Shown: positions 9,409-18,814 of the stretch, piece after piece
Position numbering within the stretch: position 1 is the first letter of the stretch
Layout of the letters: each line of letters opens with the position of its first letter
NCBI GenBank assembly: GCA_002292365.1
Contig: DBBU01000009.1
Coordinates: forward strand, 22,669-86,668
Source: Flammeovirgaceae bacterium UBA976
Lineage (GTDB): Bacteria > Bacteroidota > Bacteroidia > Cytophagales > Cyclobacteriaceae
Length of the DNA stretch: 64,000 nt
Direction of reading: 5' to 3'
Made by a program: the position numbers and the translations under genes
The notes under the pieces: generated by a model
Database searches by the model: none
Told to the model about the DNA's origin: nothing
The model's input: only the letters and a program-made list of their open reading frames with translations

Positions 9409-11019
9409 ATGGAAATAAACGAGAAACTGTCAATAAAAGAGAAAGTAGGCTATGCCTTAGGTGATGGAGCGGCTAATATCGCTTGGCGTGGTGTTTCTAC
9501 GTTTTTATTTGTTTTCTACGTAGATGTGTTTGGATTAGATCCTATTTCTGTCGGTCTGCTTATGCTTGTGGCCCGTTCGAGTGATGGATTGAGCGATGTA
9601 TTTATGGGTGTCCTAGGAGATCGATCAAACTCAAAATATGGTAAATTTCGGCCTTGGGTATTATGGACTGCCGTCCCCTTAGCACTCATTTTATCCTTAC
9701 TTTTTACCGCTCCGGAATTAGGTAATCAGGACAAGATGCTTTATGCCTACGTCACTTATATTCTATTTACATTGATATACACGGCCAATAATATCCCTTA
9801 TGGAGCTTTGATGGGGGTCATGACCGGTGATGATAAGGAACGTACCAGTCTGGGATCTTATCGCATGGTAGGGGCCTTTGCAGGTGGAATGTTGGTACAA
9901 GGTGCCTTGCTCTATTTGGTAGTTTTCTTTGGCAATGTAAATCCTACAGTCGAATGGGAGCCATTGCCTGACGGAAGCTCATACGAAGTACGGGTTACGG
10001 CTCCAGTCGACGTAGCGAGTGCGCGCATCAATCTTAAGAAAGGACTTGGAAAATTTATGTTAAAGGAAGAGGCGGCATCAAATACAGCGCCTACTCAAAG
10101 TATTAGCTTTTCAATGAAAGCACAGCAGGAATATGTATTCATTTTATCCGGGAGAGAGGAGATCGATCAGAGTGACTTGTCTTTAATCAATCAAAAAGAG
10201 GGATACAGTAAATCTATCTATTTATTATCCGTATTTCTAGCCCTGTTTATGATCGTGACCTTTCTTATGACCAATGAACGGGTCAAACCCCCAGTGGATC
10301 AAAAGAAAGATTTGGCTAAAGATTTCAAACAACTCCTGAACAATCGACCTTGGCTCGTTCTGTTGGTCATTGGTTTGCTGTTCAATATTTATACCTCCAT
10401 CAAAATGGGTATTATTGTTATTTATTTCCTCCATTACCTTAATAATGAGTTATTGGCCTCTAGCTTTATGATTGCGCTGACCTTGGCGTCCATCTTGGGG
10501 GCCATGAGTGTGGCTCCTTTAGGAAGAAGATATGGTAAGAAGAGGTTGTTTATAATGGCCTTGATCTTTTCAGCTCTTGTGAATTGCCTGTTCATCTTCT
10601 GTGGACCCAATGACTACATACCCATATTTGCGATTGGGATGATATCAGAGTTTGCGGCTGCCATGTTTCCTACCTTACTCTTCGTGATGCTTGGAGATGC
10701 CGCAGACTATTCCGAATGGACCCATGGGAGACGTGCCACAGGCCTTATTTACTCAGCAGGATCTTTGGCAACTAAATTTGGAGGAGGTATCGCTGGAGCC
10801 ATCATAGGCTTTGTACTGGCTTCGTATCATTATGATGGGCAAGATGCAGTAGCGGCCGAAGGTGCCGCTACAGGAATTATCATGCTGATGAGTTGGGTGC
10901 CTGCCATGATTGCCTTGGCAGCCGCATGCGTAATGAGCTTTTATCCTTTGAATAAAGAGAAAATGGATTTAATTACGCAAGATTTGACCACCAAGCGGTG
11001 CGGATTATCAGTAGTTTAA
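9409..11019 (+). CDS. GPH-family sugar symporter with a periplasmic insertion
   Basis: A 536-residue inner-membrane transporter of the GPH (MelB-like) group. Signatures are VARSSDGLSDVFMGVLGDRS followed by KYGKFRPW in the first half, and LGDAADYSEWTHGRRATGLI in the second. It differs from the symporter at 5248-6660 by about 85 extra hydrophilic residues (about 176-262) between the fifth and sixth membrane segments, on the predicted periplasmic side. The insert is rich in alternating polar and beta-branched residues and could be a small beta domain. The GH1 beta-glucosidase starts 19 bp downstream, so the cargo is probably cellobiose-, laminaribiose- or gentiobiose-like glucosides. The transporter class is secure; the insert's function is unknown. 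Confidence 0.85.
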   Translation: MEINEKLSIKEKVGYALGDGAANIAWRGVSTFLFVFYVDVFGLDPISVGLLMLVARSSDGLSDVFMGVLGDRSNSKYGKFRPWVLWTAVPLALILSLLFTAPELGNQDKMLYAYVTYILFTLIYTANNIPYGALMGVMTGDDKERTSLGSYRMVGAFAGGMLVQGALLYLVVFFGNVNPTVEWEPLPDGSSYEVRVTAPVDVASARINLKKGLGKFMLKEEAASNTAPTQSISFSMKAQQEYVFILSGREEIDQSDLSLINQKEGYSKSIYLLSVFLALFMIVTFLMTNERVKPPVDQKKDLAKDFKQLLNNRPWLVLLVIGLLFNIYTSIKMGIIVIYFLHYLNNELLASSFMIALTLASILGAMSVAPLGRRYGKKRLFIMALIFSALVNCLFIFCGPNDYIPIFAIGMISEFAAAMFPTLLFVMLGDAADYSEWTHGRRATGLIYSAGSLATKFGGGIAGAIIGFVLASYHYDGQDAVAAEGAATGIIMLMSWVPAMIALAAACVMSFYPLNKEKMDLITQDLTTKRCGLSVV

Positions 11020-11038
11020 TATAATATATCGTTACATA

Positions 11039-12436
11039 ATGAAGTCAATGAATAACTTTCCAGAAAATTTTACTTGGGGATCAGCTACCTCTTCTTACCA
11101 AATAGAAGGTGCAGCAGACGAAGCTGGAAAAGGTCCTTCGATTTGGGATGCTTTTTGTACTGTGCCCGGTAGAGTGGCTAAGGGTGATCGTGGAGATATT
11201 GCTTGTGATCATTACCATCGCATGAGAGAAGATGTTGCATTGATGAAAGCCATGGGACTGAAAGCCTATCGATTTTCGATAGCTTGGCCACGCATTATGC
11301 CCTCCGGCAAAGACCAAGTGAATGCCGAAGGCCTCAAATTTTATGATGATCTGATCAATGAACTATTGGATCAAGGGATCGAACCTTGGGTCACTTTATA
11401 CCACTGGGACTTGCCCTTGGCCTTGCAGATGGAAGAAGATGGCTGGCTCAACGGCGAGATCGCGAATTATTTCGAATCTTATGCCAGGGTTTGCTTTGCG
11501 CGCTTTGGAGACCGCGTCAAACATTGGATTACTCTCAATGAACCTTGGGTAGTAGCTATTTTAGGCTATGGTATGGGTACCTTTGCACCTGGACGCAACT
11601 CAAAATCTGAACCCTATGTGGTTGGCCACAACCTCCTTCGGGCCCATGCGCAAGCGGTGAGGTGTTATCGAGAGGAATTTCAAGCCCATCAAAAAGGACT
11701 CATTGGCATCACTTTAAACTGTGATTGGCGGGAGCCCTTAACAGATAAAAAAGAAGATGTAGCTGCTGCTCAGCGTGCCTTAGAATTCTTTCTGGCCTGG
11801 TTTGCAGATCCCATTTATCTGGGACAGTACCCCATAAGCATGGTGGATCGATTGGGAGATCGACTGCCCCAGTTTACTGAAGAAGAAAAAGATCTATTGA
11901 TGGGATCTAGTGACTTTTTTGGTTTGAATCATTATACAACCTTATTTGCTGCCGATGCGCGAGGCAACTTGGAAGTAGGTTCCGTTTATGGAAATGGTGG
12001 CCTCTCCGAGGACCAAGACGTCAATCTTTCGGCGGACCCAAATTGGAAAAAAACGGCGATGGGTTGGGCCGTAGTTCCTTGGGGTTGTCAAAAGCTTTTG
12101 GCCTGGATATCGGATCGATATGATGCGCCAGATATCTATATTACAGAAAATGGATGCGCTTATGCCGATGTTCCTACCGAAGGGAAGGTCCAAGATGATG
12201 AGCGCATCGCGTATTATGAAGGCTACCTCAATGCTTGTCATGAGGCGATCGAGAAGGGTGCTCAATTAAAAGGCTATTTTGCCTGGTCATTGCTGGATAA
12301 TTTTGAATGGGCTTCTGGTTATGACAAGCGATTTGGCTTGCATTACGTAGATTTTGATACCTTGGAACGTATTCCGAAAGCCTCGGCAGATTGGTACAAA
12401 AAAGCCATTGAGGCAAATGGGATAAAAGATAAATGA
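11039..12436 (+). CDS. bglB: GH1 beta-glucosidase
   Basis: A 465-residue, full-length GH1 TIM-barrel enzyme that hydrolyses beta-D-glucosides to glucose. The N-terminal family signature FTWGSATSSYQIEGA is present. The acid/base is Glu168 in TLNEPW and the nucleophile Glu370 in YITENG. Substrate-binding residues of the family are also visible (YHWDLP, SLLDNFEWASGY near the C-terminus). There is no signal peptide, so it acts in the cytoplasm on imported disaccharides, in line with the symporter 19 bp upstream. Met1 and Met4 are both possible starts; the family pattern begins at the Phe-Pro just after Met4. Its stop overlaps the next start by 4 bases. Family assignment is very secure; the symbol is generic. 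Confidence 0.95.
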   Translation: MKSMNNFPENFTWGSATSSYQIEGAADEAGKGPSIWDAFCTVPGRVAKGDRGDIACDHYHRMREDVALMKAMGLKAYRFSIAWPRIMPSGKDQVNAEGLKFYDDLINELLDQGIEPWVTLYHWDLPLALQMEEDGWLNGEIANYFESYARVCFARFGDRVKHWITLNEPWVVAILGYGMGTFAPGRNSKSEPYVVGHNLLRAHAQAVRCYREEFQAHQKGLIGITLNCDWREPLTDKKEDVAAAQRALEFFLAWFADPIYLGQYPISMVDRLGDRLPQFTEEEKDLLMGSSDFFGLNHYTTLFAADARGNLEVGSVYGNGGLSEDQDVNLSADPNWKKTAMGWAVVPWGCQKLLAWISDRYDAPDIYITENGCAYADVPTEGKVQDDERIAYYEGYLNACHEAIEKGAQLKGYFAWSLLDNFEWASGYDKRFGLHYVDFDTLERIPKASADWYKKAIEANGIKDK

Positions 12437-13056
12437 TAAATTTAAAAGATACTGAAACTATTATTTTTGACCTCGGAGGGGTGATCATTGACCTAGATTC
12501 AAAAAGGGTTATCGATCAGTTTCAAAAGCATTCGAATAAGTCTGCCGAGAATATCATCCGCTTAATTTCTAAATCCCAAGATTTGATCGATTATGAGGTG
12601 GGCAAGATGACAGATTCAGAATTTTGTCAAGTAGTCAATCAATTGTTGTCCATCGAACTGTCTCAAACCTCTTTCGAAACCATCTGGAATTCCTTTTTGG
12701 GTACTATTAAGCTGGATAAACTGCATTTGATGCTCGAATTAAAAGAAAAATTTAACGTTTTAATTTTGAGTAATACTAATCCCATCCATCAGAGGGCATT
12801 TGACCGACGGGTAGGAGAGCTTATTCCTTCAAAAACCATGGCAGGCATGGTGCATACGGCTTATTACTCACATGAATTGGGACTACGGAAGCCCAATCCT
12901 CATATTTACCAAAAGGTCGTTGACTTGCAAAATTTAAATCCTGCAAAAACCTTATTTTTTGATGATTGCCTTGAAAACATAACTGCGGCTCAGGCGAGCG
13001 GCATTCAAGCCATACAAGTAACCTATTCAGATCAAATTCTGGATCAATTGAGATGA
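12433..13056 (+). CDS. HAD-IA family phosphatase (YihX-like)
   Basis: A 207-residue soluble HAD hydrolase. Motif I is IFDLGGVIIDLDS with nucleophile Asp13, motif II is LSNTNPIH, motif III is the Lys of LRKPNPHIYQK and motif IV is FFDDCLENI. The cap is the small helical type between motifs I and II. The pattern is close to the YihX/alpha-glucose-1-phosphatase and haloacid-dehalogenase-like branch. It overlaps the GH1 stop by 4 bp (ATGA), so it is translationally coupled to a glucosidase. A sugar-phosphate phosphatase, for example on glucose-1-phosphate made by the phosphorylase at 704-4165, would fit, but this is only inference. Confidence 0.85.
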   Translation: MINLKDTETIIFDLGGVIIDLDSKRVIDQFQKHSNKSAENIIRLISKSQDLIDYEVGKMTDSEFCQVVNQLLSIELSQTSFETIWNSFLGTIKLDKLHLMLELKEKFNVLILSNTNPIHQRAFDRRVGELIPSKTMAGMVHTAYYSHELGLRKPNPHIYQKVVDLQNLNPAKTLFFDDCLENITAAQASGIQAIQVTYSDQILDQLR

Positions 13057-14195
13057 AAGAACAAAAGATATTATTGATTCATACTGCCCTTTTTATCATC
13101 ACCGTGATCACAACCACCATAGCAGGAGCAGAGTGGATGTATGGTCGATGGCTCTTTATCGACGAATATTCCTTAACTCAAGAAGAGCTTTGGAATGGAT
13201 TGTCTTTTTCTATCCCTTTTTTACTGATTTTGACCGTTCATGAGATGGGACATTTTATAGTGGCGAGAATGAATCAGATCAAGGTGACCCTGCCCTATTA
13301 TATTCCCATGTGGCTGGGTTTTATCCCTGGTATGCCCTCCTTTGGTACCATGGGGGCATTCATTCGTATTAAAGCAGTTATTCAAAGTCGTCGAGAATAT
13401 TTTGATGTAGGAGTGGCGGGACCCATCGCTGGATTTGTGATGGCCCTCTTGGTGTTATGGTATGGCTTCAGCCATTTGCCGCCTGCGGAGTACATTTTTG
13501 AAATCCATCCCGAATACAAAGTACATGGGTTGGATTATGCCGAACATGTTTATAAGGGCGAAGGAATGGCTTTTCAGTTGGGAGAAAATCTAATTTTTTG
13601 GTTCTTTAAGACCTATGTTGCAGATCCTGCCTTGCTGCCACATCCCAATGAAATGATTCATTATCCCTTTATCTTGGCGGGCTATTTAGCCTTGTTTTTC
13701 ACAGCTCTCAATTTATTACCCATTGGTCAACTGGATGGGGGTCATGTTGTTTTTGGATTATTTGGCTCCAGAATAGCTCAAAGGATCAATCAGGTTTTTT
13801 ATACTTTATTTATATTTTATGCAGGACTGGGCTGGATTTCACCAGATCTCTTAGCAGACGTCTCCCTGGAGAGTGTCTTTATTTTCCTAACTTATTTAGG
13901 GGTCTATCTTTATTTTGTCTATTTGGCCGTGACTTCGATGATTACTGAGACAAGGGATCGCTGGTTCTTTGCGGTGGTACTGCTGACCTTGCAATATGTG
14001 GTGACCAGTTTTACTGCGATAGTGGGTTATGATGGTTGGTTGCTCTTTGTGTTTTTAATCGGACGTTTTTTTGGGGTTTACCATCCTAAAGGCATAGACG
14101 ATATACCTTTGGACGAAAAAAGAAATGTAATCGGATGGGTGGCGATATTGATTTTCCTTTTGTGCTTCAGTCCACAGCCTTTTACTTTGGGTTAG
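13053..14195 (+). CDS. Site-2 protease family (M50) membrane metalloprotease
   Basis: A 380-residue polytopic membrane protein with the zinc motif HEMGH at 63-67 and the second M50 signature LLPIGQLDGGHV, whose Asp is a zinc ligand. It lacks a PDZ domain, as in the SREBP-type and plant EGY-like branches. S2P proteases cut transmembrane segments of substrate proteins, often anti-sigma factors. The start overlaps the HAD phosphatase stop by 4 bp, completing a coupled unit of symporter, GH1, HAD and S2P. Why a membrane protease rides with sugar genes is unclear; the operon may simply be mixed. Confidence 0.9.
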   Translation: MKEQKILLIHTALFIITVITTTIAGAEWMYGRWLFIDEYSLTQEELWNGLSFSIPFLLILTVHEMGHFIVARMNQIKVTLPYYIPMWLGFIPGMPSFGTMGAFIRIKAVIQSRREYFDVGVAGPIAGFVMALLVLWYGFSHLPPAEYIFEIHPEYKVHGLDYAEHVYKGEGMAFQLGENLIFWFFKTYVADPALLPHPNEMIHYPFILAGYLALFFTALNLLPIGQLDGGHVVFGLFGSRIAQRINQVFYTLFIFYAGLGWISPDLLADVSLESVFIFLTYLGVYLYFVYLAVTSMITETRDRWFFAVVLLTLQYVVTSFTAIVGYDGWLLFVFLIGRFFGVYHPKGIDDIPLDEKRNVIGWVAILIFLLCFSPQPFTLG

Positions 14196-14291
14196 CTTTG
14201 GTATGTCAGAAGGTTCCCAGACTTAAAAAACCATCTCTATAAATTGATAAGCCTTGGGTCGGTGACACCGATCCCCATATTCTCATCTAGG

Positions 14292-14780
14292 TTATTTTTT
14301 GTGATATAAGGTGGCATATTTGGATTTATAGCCTCGAAAATCGTTCCTTCCAGAGACATAAATACCTTCTTGATAAAGTTCATCTTCAAAGATTTTGGCG
14401 TCAATAGGATCTTCTGGATCTGAAGACAATTCTATCAAATTTCCTGAGGGATCACGAACGAAAATTTGAATGGCTCCATCGGGTAGTCGTCTTACTTTAC
14501 CCCAGGGTTGTATGTCAATGATTCCCAAATCTTTCATCCTAAAAAATAGAGCATTGATATCATCTACTTGCACACAGATATGGCCCCGGAACGAATGAGT
14601 ATCCTCCCACTCGGTTAAATGCAACTGTTGTTGATCATTGAATTTGAAAAAGGCCGTAGGGTAGTCAAATAAAAAGGCGGGAAGGGGTTCTAATCCCAAT
14701 TCTTTTTCATAAAAAATACAAGCGGCTTCTAAGTCCTTTACAATTAAGGCGACATGATTGATTTTTATTGCTTTTGCCAT
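14292..14780 (-). CDS. VOC (glyoxalase/bleomycin-resistance) family protein
   Basis: A 162-residue protein with two beta-alpha-beta-beta-beta modules of the vicinal oxygen chelate fold. The start INHVALIVKDLEAACIFYEK is the classic first module, with His9 as a likely metal ligand. The second module contains HICVQVDDINALFFRMKD and ends with FVRDPSGNLIELS, which provides the conserved Glu. VOC proteins include lactoylglutathione lyases, ring-cleaving dioxygenases and resistance proteins; the sequence does not tell which. It is transcribed toward the S2P gene and is followed, on the other side, by the frameshifted isomerase in the same direction. Confidence 0.8.
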   Translation of the reverse strand: MAKAIKINHVALIVKDLEAACIFYEKELGLEPLPAFLFDYPTAFFKFNDQQQLHLTEWEDTHSFRGHICVQVDDINALFFRMKDLGIIDIQPWGKVRRLPDGAIQIFVRDPSGNLIELSSDPEDPIDAKIFEDELYQEGIYVSGRNDFRGYKSKYATLYHKK

Positions 14781-14986
14781 GGAATTACTATTTAAAATTG
14801 CTCATAAAATTTTAAAGGATAGTGAGACCCTTTAAGAAGGCCACTTTAGCGACACTGCAACCTGGTAAACCCAAATCTTTAGTTTCCAGGATATATCAAA
14901 AAAAGTGAGCCAACTAGTATAAGAATCTTGTTTTTTTTTCTCATCAAAGAGAAATTGATAGCCAAATATTTCGATATTGACTAGGT

Positions 14987-15875
14987 TCATGAAAGAAGCT
15001 CTCTTAAAAAATGAATCGACTTTTTTGACAGCATGTGATAAAAAGATTCTGTTACCGCCGAACTGCCATGATCTTCCAAAAATTTTTTTTGCTCAGGACT
15101 CAAGTTTTCAGGATGGTCATCAATCGAGTTGGGATAGGGGTTGGCCGGAGTTCGGTCCAATGGCGAACAAAATTCAACCGAAAGGACACGGTCATAGTTT
15201 ATAGTTTTCAAGGCATCTAAGATATTAGTCCATGGGAGATGCCCCATCCCTGGGGCCATGCGGTTGTTATCCGCTACGTGAAAACCTACCAAACGATCTT
15301 TGCTACTTTTTATGGCTTCCGCCATATCTATTTCCTCAATATTCATGTGGAAGGTATCCAGACATATACCACAGTTGGGACCTACGGCTGTCGCCAACGC
15401 CAGGGCTTGATCGGCCCGGTTGATGAAATAGGTTTCAAATCTATTGATGGGTTCAATACCAATAGAAATTCCCAGATTTTCTGAATAATCATAAACTTCT
15501 TGCAGCGCATCTACTGCCAATAGCCACTCGTCCTCTGGTTTACCCTCCGGAATCAGTTTACCAACTGTAGCCGGCACCACAGACACCATGTTGCCTTCCA
15601 ATCGATGGATCATGTGTATAACGTCTTTGACATATTGAACTGATTTTTTTTCTTTGTGCGATATCTTTGGCGAGCAAATTGCGATCTTCAAGCATCAAGG
15701 TCACCGCCCCCCAACAGGTTAAATGATGGGATTTAAGTAACCGCAAGACATGAGTCGTGTCATATAATTCAGGACTGCCTTGGATTTCAATTTTGTCATA
15801 ACCCAGACCTGCGATTCGGGTGAGGGTGGTTTCGATACTTTCGGCACGCATCCAATTGTGTATTGCGATTTCCAT
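14987..15875 (-). pseudogene. Sugar phosphate isomerase/epimerase gene with one frameshift
   Basis: Two overlapping minus-strand frames form one TIM-barrel protein of the sugar isomerase/epimerase (AP-endonuclease-2-like) family, about 295 residues. The first frame (from ATG at 15875) encodes MEIAIHNWMRAESIETTLTR and continues to LLAKDIAQRKK. The second continues from SVQYVKDVIHMIHRL through GISIGIEPINRFETYFINR, GICLDTFHMNIEE (metal-binding Asp and His), GHLPW and VLSVEFCSP to the stop at 14987. The join is in a run of eight T (15644-15651, eight A on the coding strand); removing one base restores the whole protein. All catalytic motifs are intact. It could be a recent mutation, an assembly error, or a gene expressed through slippage. 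If intact it resembles tagatose-3-epimerase/hydroxypyruvate-isomerase enzymes. Confidence 0.8.
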
Positions 15876-16015
15876 GTAATGAGGTTTGATAAGAATGAGG
15901 TATCAAATTAAAGGAAATTTAGCATTTTTAATAGAAATTAGAATACTTTATGTGGCCAATGAAACTTCAAACAGCTTAAGTACTTTAAAAACGCCAGATA
16001 TACCTTTTTTTCTGC

Positions 16016-16023
16016 TAATTTTG
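16016..16023 (+). promoter_or_regulatory. Possible -7 promoter element upstream of the ArsC-like gene
   Basis: The sequence TAATTTTG matches the Bacteroidota -7 consensus TAnnTTTG and lies 22 bp before the ATG at 16046. No clear TTG -33 element is seen at the usual distance, so the call is weak. Confidence 0.3.
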
Positions 16024-16045
16024 ACTTTCCAGATCAGCATTTACT

Positions 16046-16399
16046 ATGAAAAAAATATATTTTTTGGGTACCTGCAGTACCTGCATTCGTATCATGAAAG
16101 ATTTAGATATGGCTTTAGATGGGTTTGAGAAAATAGATATCAAACTCCATTCCCTTACTTTTGATGAAATTGATCAAATGTGTGATTTGGCAGGGAGTTA
16201 TGAGGCTCTTTTCTCCAAAAGAGCCATGAAATACAAAGCCTTAAAGGATCAAACACTTCAAGAGTTTGATTATCGAAAGCTAATCCAAGAGGAATATACT
16301 TTTTTAAAACGTCCTGTATTTATCTTTGATAGACTGATCTTCATAGGCAACAGTCCCACAAATATTCTTGCCTTAAAGGAGCATCTAGGCAGTGACTAG
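16046..16399 (+). CDS. ArsC/Spx-family thioredoxin-fold protein
   Basis: A 117-residue protein starting MKKIYFLGTCSTCIRIMKDL, with a CSTC redox motif at residues 10-13 where arsenate reductase (ArsC) and Spx/YffB relatives carry the reactive cysteine. A middle region (YEALFSKRAMKYKAL) and the later RPVFIFDRLIFIGN, in place of the usual K-R-P-(I/L)-(I/V), follow the ArsC fold order. It may act as a thiol reductase or regulator; a true arsenate reductase role is not shown, as no arsenic genes are nearby. It is convergent with the S10 peptidase gene, 4 bp apart. Confidence 0.75.
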   Translation: MKKIYFLGTCSTCIRIMKDLDMALDGFEKIDIKLHSLTFDEIDQMCDLAGSYEALFSKRAMKYKALKDQTLQEFDYRKLIQEEYTFLKRPVFIFDRLIFIGNSPTNILALKEHLGSD

Positions 16400-16403
16400 C
16401 TCA

Positions 16404-17897
16404 TTATTTTGACTGTTCTAGAATAAATCTCCCTACATCTTCCTTGAATTTAATGAGACTGGGTCGATGGGTGTACATCATGTGCCCGGCTTCATAGTAT
16501 TTCATGATGATATGATCACGAATTTCAGGCGTCAATCCGAGATGATTAATGGTGTACTCAACGCCATAAAACACCGTAGCAATGTCATAGTAACCATTAA
16601 GAATAAGTACTTTCATATTGGGATCTCGAGAGAGGGCTCTGGCCATATTCGGTGCAGTATTGATCGCGGCTTGAGTATTCCATCTTTGGTTACCTTCATG
16701 ATGCCAATCCCATTCGAAGCCTTCTCTACGCCCAGCTGTAACAGTATATTGTAAATCTTTTCTCACACCTAAGGTATTGTGAAAGTAATCTAAAAATCCA
16801 GTAATATAGGCTGGAGAAATTGCGGCACTCTGAGGGTCATGACTTCCAAATTGAGAGATCAAATCTTGATTGATCCCTGTAAACCTTGAGTCTAATCTTC
16901 CGATAATAAGACCCTTTGATCTCAAGGCTTCTGCAAAATACTCAGATCCTGTCACCCTCAGATTAGATTTGAGCCAGTAATCTTTACTCAAACCCGTATA
17001 CTGTGACAATTGATCTGCGATCGTATTTTTTTGTTCCGAAGAGATTCGATCTCCTTTAAATAAGGCAGGAGCATAGCTTTTTTCCGTGAAATCTCTTATT
17101 TCATCAATGAACATCTCCAAGTCGGGTTCTTTATCAGGAATTTGATTGTGGTACCAGGCACTGGCAGCATAGGTGGGAAAATGCATAAGATAAGGTAAAT
17201 CATCATCGGGTGGAAAAATGAGGGTTCTTAAATCAAAAACGGCAGATACCATTATTACACCATTCATCGCAATACCTTGATTAAGCATATGATCCATAAT
17301 ACCAGCATTTCTAAAGGTGCCATAGCTTTCTCCTAAGAGAAATTTGGGCGAGTTCATGCGACCTTGTTCAATCAAATATTGAGTGATGAATAAACTGATA
17401 CTTCTAATGTCTTGATCAACACCCCAAAACTCATTGAAGGTATGCGTTCCCAATGGAATACTCAATCCTGTGCCTACCGGATCAATCATCACTAAGTCTG
17501 CAACATCTAAAATAGAATAATTGTTATTGATAATTTGATAGGGTGCGGCCGGGGTATATTTAGGATCGTTTACTGCAATCCTCTTGGGTCCTAATACACC
17601 CATATGTAACCAAAAAGAGGAAGAGCCAGGGCCACCATTAAAAGCAAAAACGATGGGACGAGTGCTGCTGGCGCCTTCTTTGATATAACTGGTATAGCCA
17701 AACAGGGCCAAAGGTTTATTTTCCTCATCCCTGAGCTTATAAGTCCCCGCTTGGGCAATTAATTGAATTGTTTTTCCATCTATTTCAACTTGCTGACGTG
17801 ACGTAGCTATTTCAGCATCAGGCAGCGTTAATGGAGCTTCTTGGGCCATAACCAGACTTAAGGTCAGTGATAAGATTAAGGTTAAAATTTGCTTCAT
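16404..17897 (-). CDS. S10 family serine carboxypeptidase-like protein
   Basis: A 497-residue exported peptidase with a signal peptide ending near MAQE (about residues 1-19). The alpha/beta-hydrolase S10 signatures are clear: FNGGPGSSSFW forms the oxyanion region (87-93 for NGGPGSS), and the nucleophile Ser191 lies in GESYGTFR. The catalytic Asp is in LILNGYYDIAT and the His in YEAGHMMYTH. Bacterial members of this size occur in many Bacteroidota, probably removing C-terminal residues from peptides in the periplasm. It has its own strand and no evident operon partner; the UPF0173 gene lies 26 bp upstream in the same direction and could share its transcript. Confidence 0.9.
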   Translation of the reverse strand: MKQILTLILSLTLSLVMAQEAPLTLPDAEIATSRQQVEIDGKTIQLIAQAGTYKLRDEENKPLALFGYTSYIKEGASSTRPIVFAFNGGPGSSSFWLHMGVLGPKRIAVNDPKYTPAAPYQIINNNYSILDVADLVMIDPVGTGLSIPLGTHTFNEFWGVDQDIRSISLFITQYLIEQGRMNSPKFLLGESYGTFRNAGIMDHMLNQGIAMNGVIMVSAVFDLRTLIFPPDDDLPYLMHFPTYAASAWYHNQIPDKEPDLEMFIDEIRDFTEKSYAPALFKGDRISSEQKNTIADQLSQYTGLSKDYWLKSNLRVTGSEYFAEALRSKGLIIGRLDSRFTGINQDLISQFGSHDPQSAAISPAYITGFLDYFHNTLGVRKDLQYTVTAGRREGFEWDWHHEGNQRWNTQAAINTAPNMARALSRDPNMKVLILNGYYDIATVFYGVEYTINHLGLTPEIRDHIIMKYYEAGHMMYTHRPSLIKFKEDVGRFILEQSK

Positions 17898-17923
17898 GAT
17901 ATAGAAATTTAGTCAATGAGAAA

Positions 17924-18604
17924 TCAAAAAGTTATACTGGCGCCAACAGCCATAAGTTGCAAATTTAACTGATGGGACTTAAAAAGATTTATTGCTTCGG
18001 TGTGATCAATTGTTATTTCAGCAAAGGAATCATAATGACAGCCTATGATTTGACTACAGTCTAAAAATTTCGCGGCGTGCACCGCATCTTCTGTATCCAT
18101 GGTATAATTTCCTCCAATCGGTAGGATGGCCAAGTCGATATCATTAAGTTCACCAAATAATTTCAAGTCAGAATGGAGTGCTGTGTCGCCTGCGATAAAA
18201 ATGGTTTTATCTTCAGTTTTCAGGATAAAAGAACCTGGATGACCCCCATAGCTTCCATCGGGCATGCTACTGGAATGAACTGCTTGCACATATTTAGTAG
18301 ATGTTTCCTTGGAGAACTCATAGGTACCTCCAAAGTTTAAACTGTGAGAATGGCTATGTCCCTGTTTGGCCAACCAGCTGGCCACTTCTACCATGGTGAT
18401 GATTTTGGCATCATTGTGAGCCATAATTTTATCCAAGTCGGCCAAATGATCTGCGTGACCATGCGTGATCAAGACATTATTTGTCTTTATATCTTTTATG
18501 ATGATATGCTTTGCTTTTGGATTAGATGCGATGAAGGGATCTGTCAGTATGCTGACATCTGATTTGAATAAAAATGAATTGTGTCCGTAAAAAGTTATTT
18601 GCAT
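17924..18604 (-). CDS. UPF0173 metal-dependent hydrolase (metallo-beta-lactamase fold)
   Basis: A 226-residue metallo-beta-lactamase-fold protein of the UPF0173 type. The metal-binding motif THGHADHLADL (His48, His50, Asp52, His53) and the later GGHPGSF, IFIAGDTALHSDL and GCHYDSF match the family. UPF0173 members such as YtkL are small cytoplasmic hydrolases without a settled substrate. The upstream sequence has a TAGATTTA that resembles a -7 element about 30 bp before the start, consistent with its own promoter. The downstream peptidase gene may be cotranscribed. Confidence 0.85.
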   Translation of the reverse strand: MQITFYGHNSFLFKSDVSILTDPFIASNPKAKHIIIKDIKTNNVLITHGHADHLADLDKIMAHNDAKIITMVEVASWLAKQGHSHSHSLNFGGTYEFSKETSTKYVQAVHSSSMPDGSYGGHPGSFILKTEDKTIFIAGDTALHSDLKLFGELNDIDLAILPIGGNYTMDTEDAVHAAKFLDCSQIIGCHYDSFAEITIDHTEAINLFKSHQLNLQLMAVGASITF

Positions 18605-18814
18605 TTCCTAAATAATTTTATTTAAATCTAGTTACTAAAGGTAAAACATTCAAAGAAGTTTCTTGCAGGTTTATTTAATAAGGGCTGAACGGTAGTACCC
18701 CTACGTAAGCTTAAGATAAATTTTGAAAATTCCAGCTAGGAAATCGGAACTCACAGGTGGCCTTTACGGAAGCTATCAAAGGCGCACCTAGGATTATTAA
18801 AGGGAATCGCCTCT

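Noticed and set aside
14812..14835. Inverted repeat TTAAAGG...CCTTTAA upstream of the VOC gene
   Set aside because: It has no T tract and lies in the 5' region of the VOC gene; no regulator is known to bind it, so it is not listed as a site.
14977..15484. Several plus-strand open frames
   Set aside because: They are antisense to the isomerase gene, whose motifs are clear on the minus strand.
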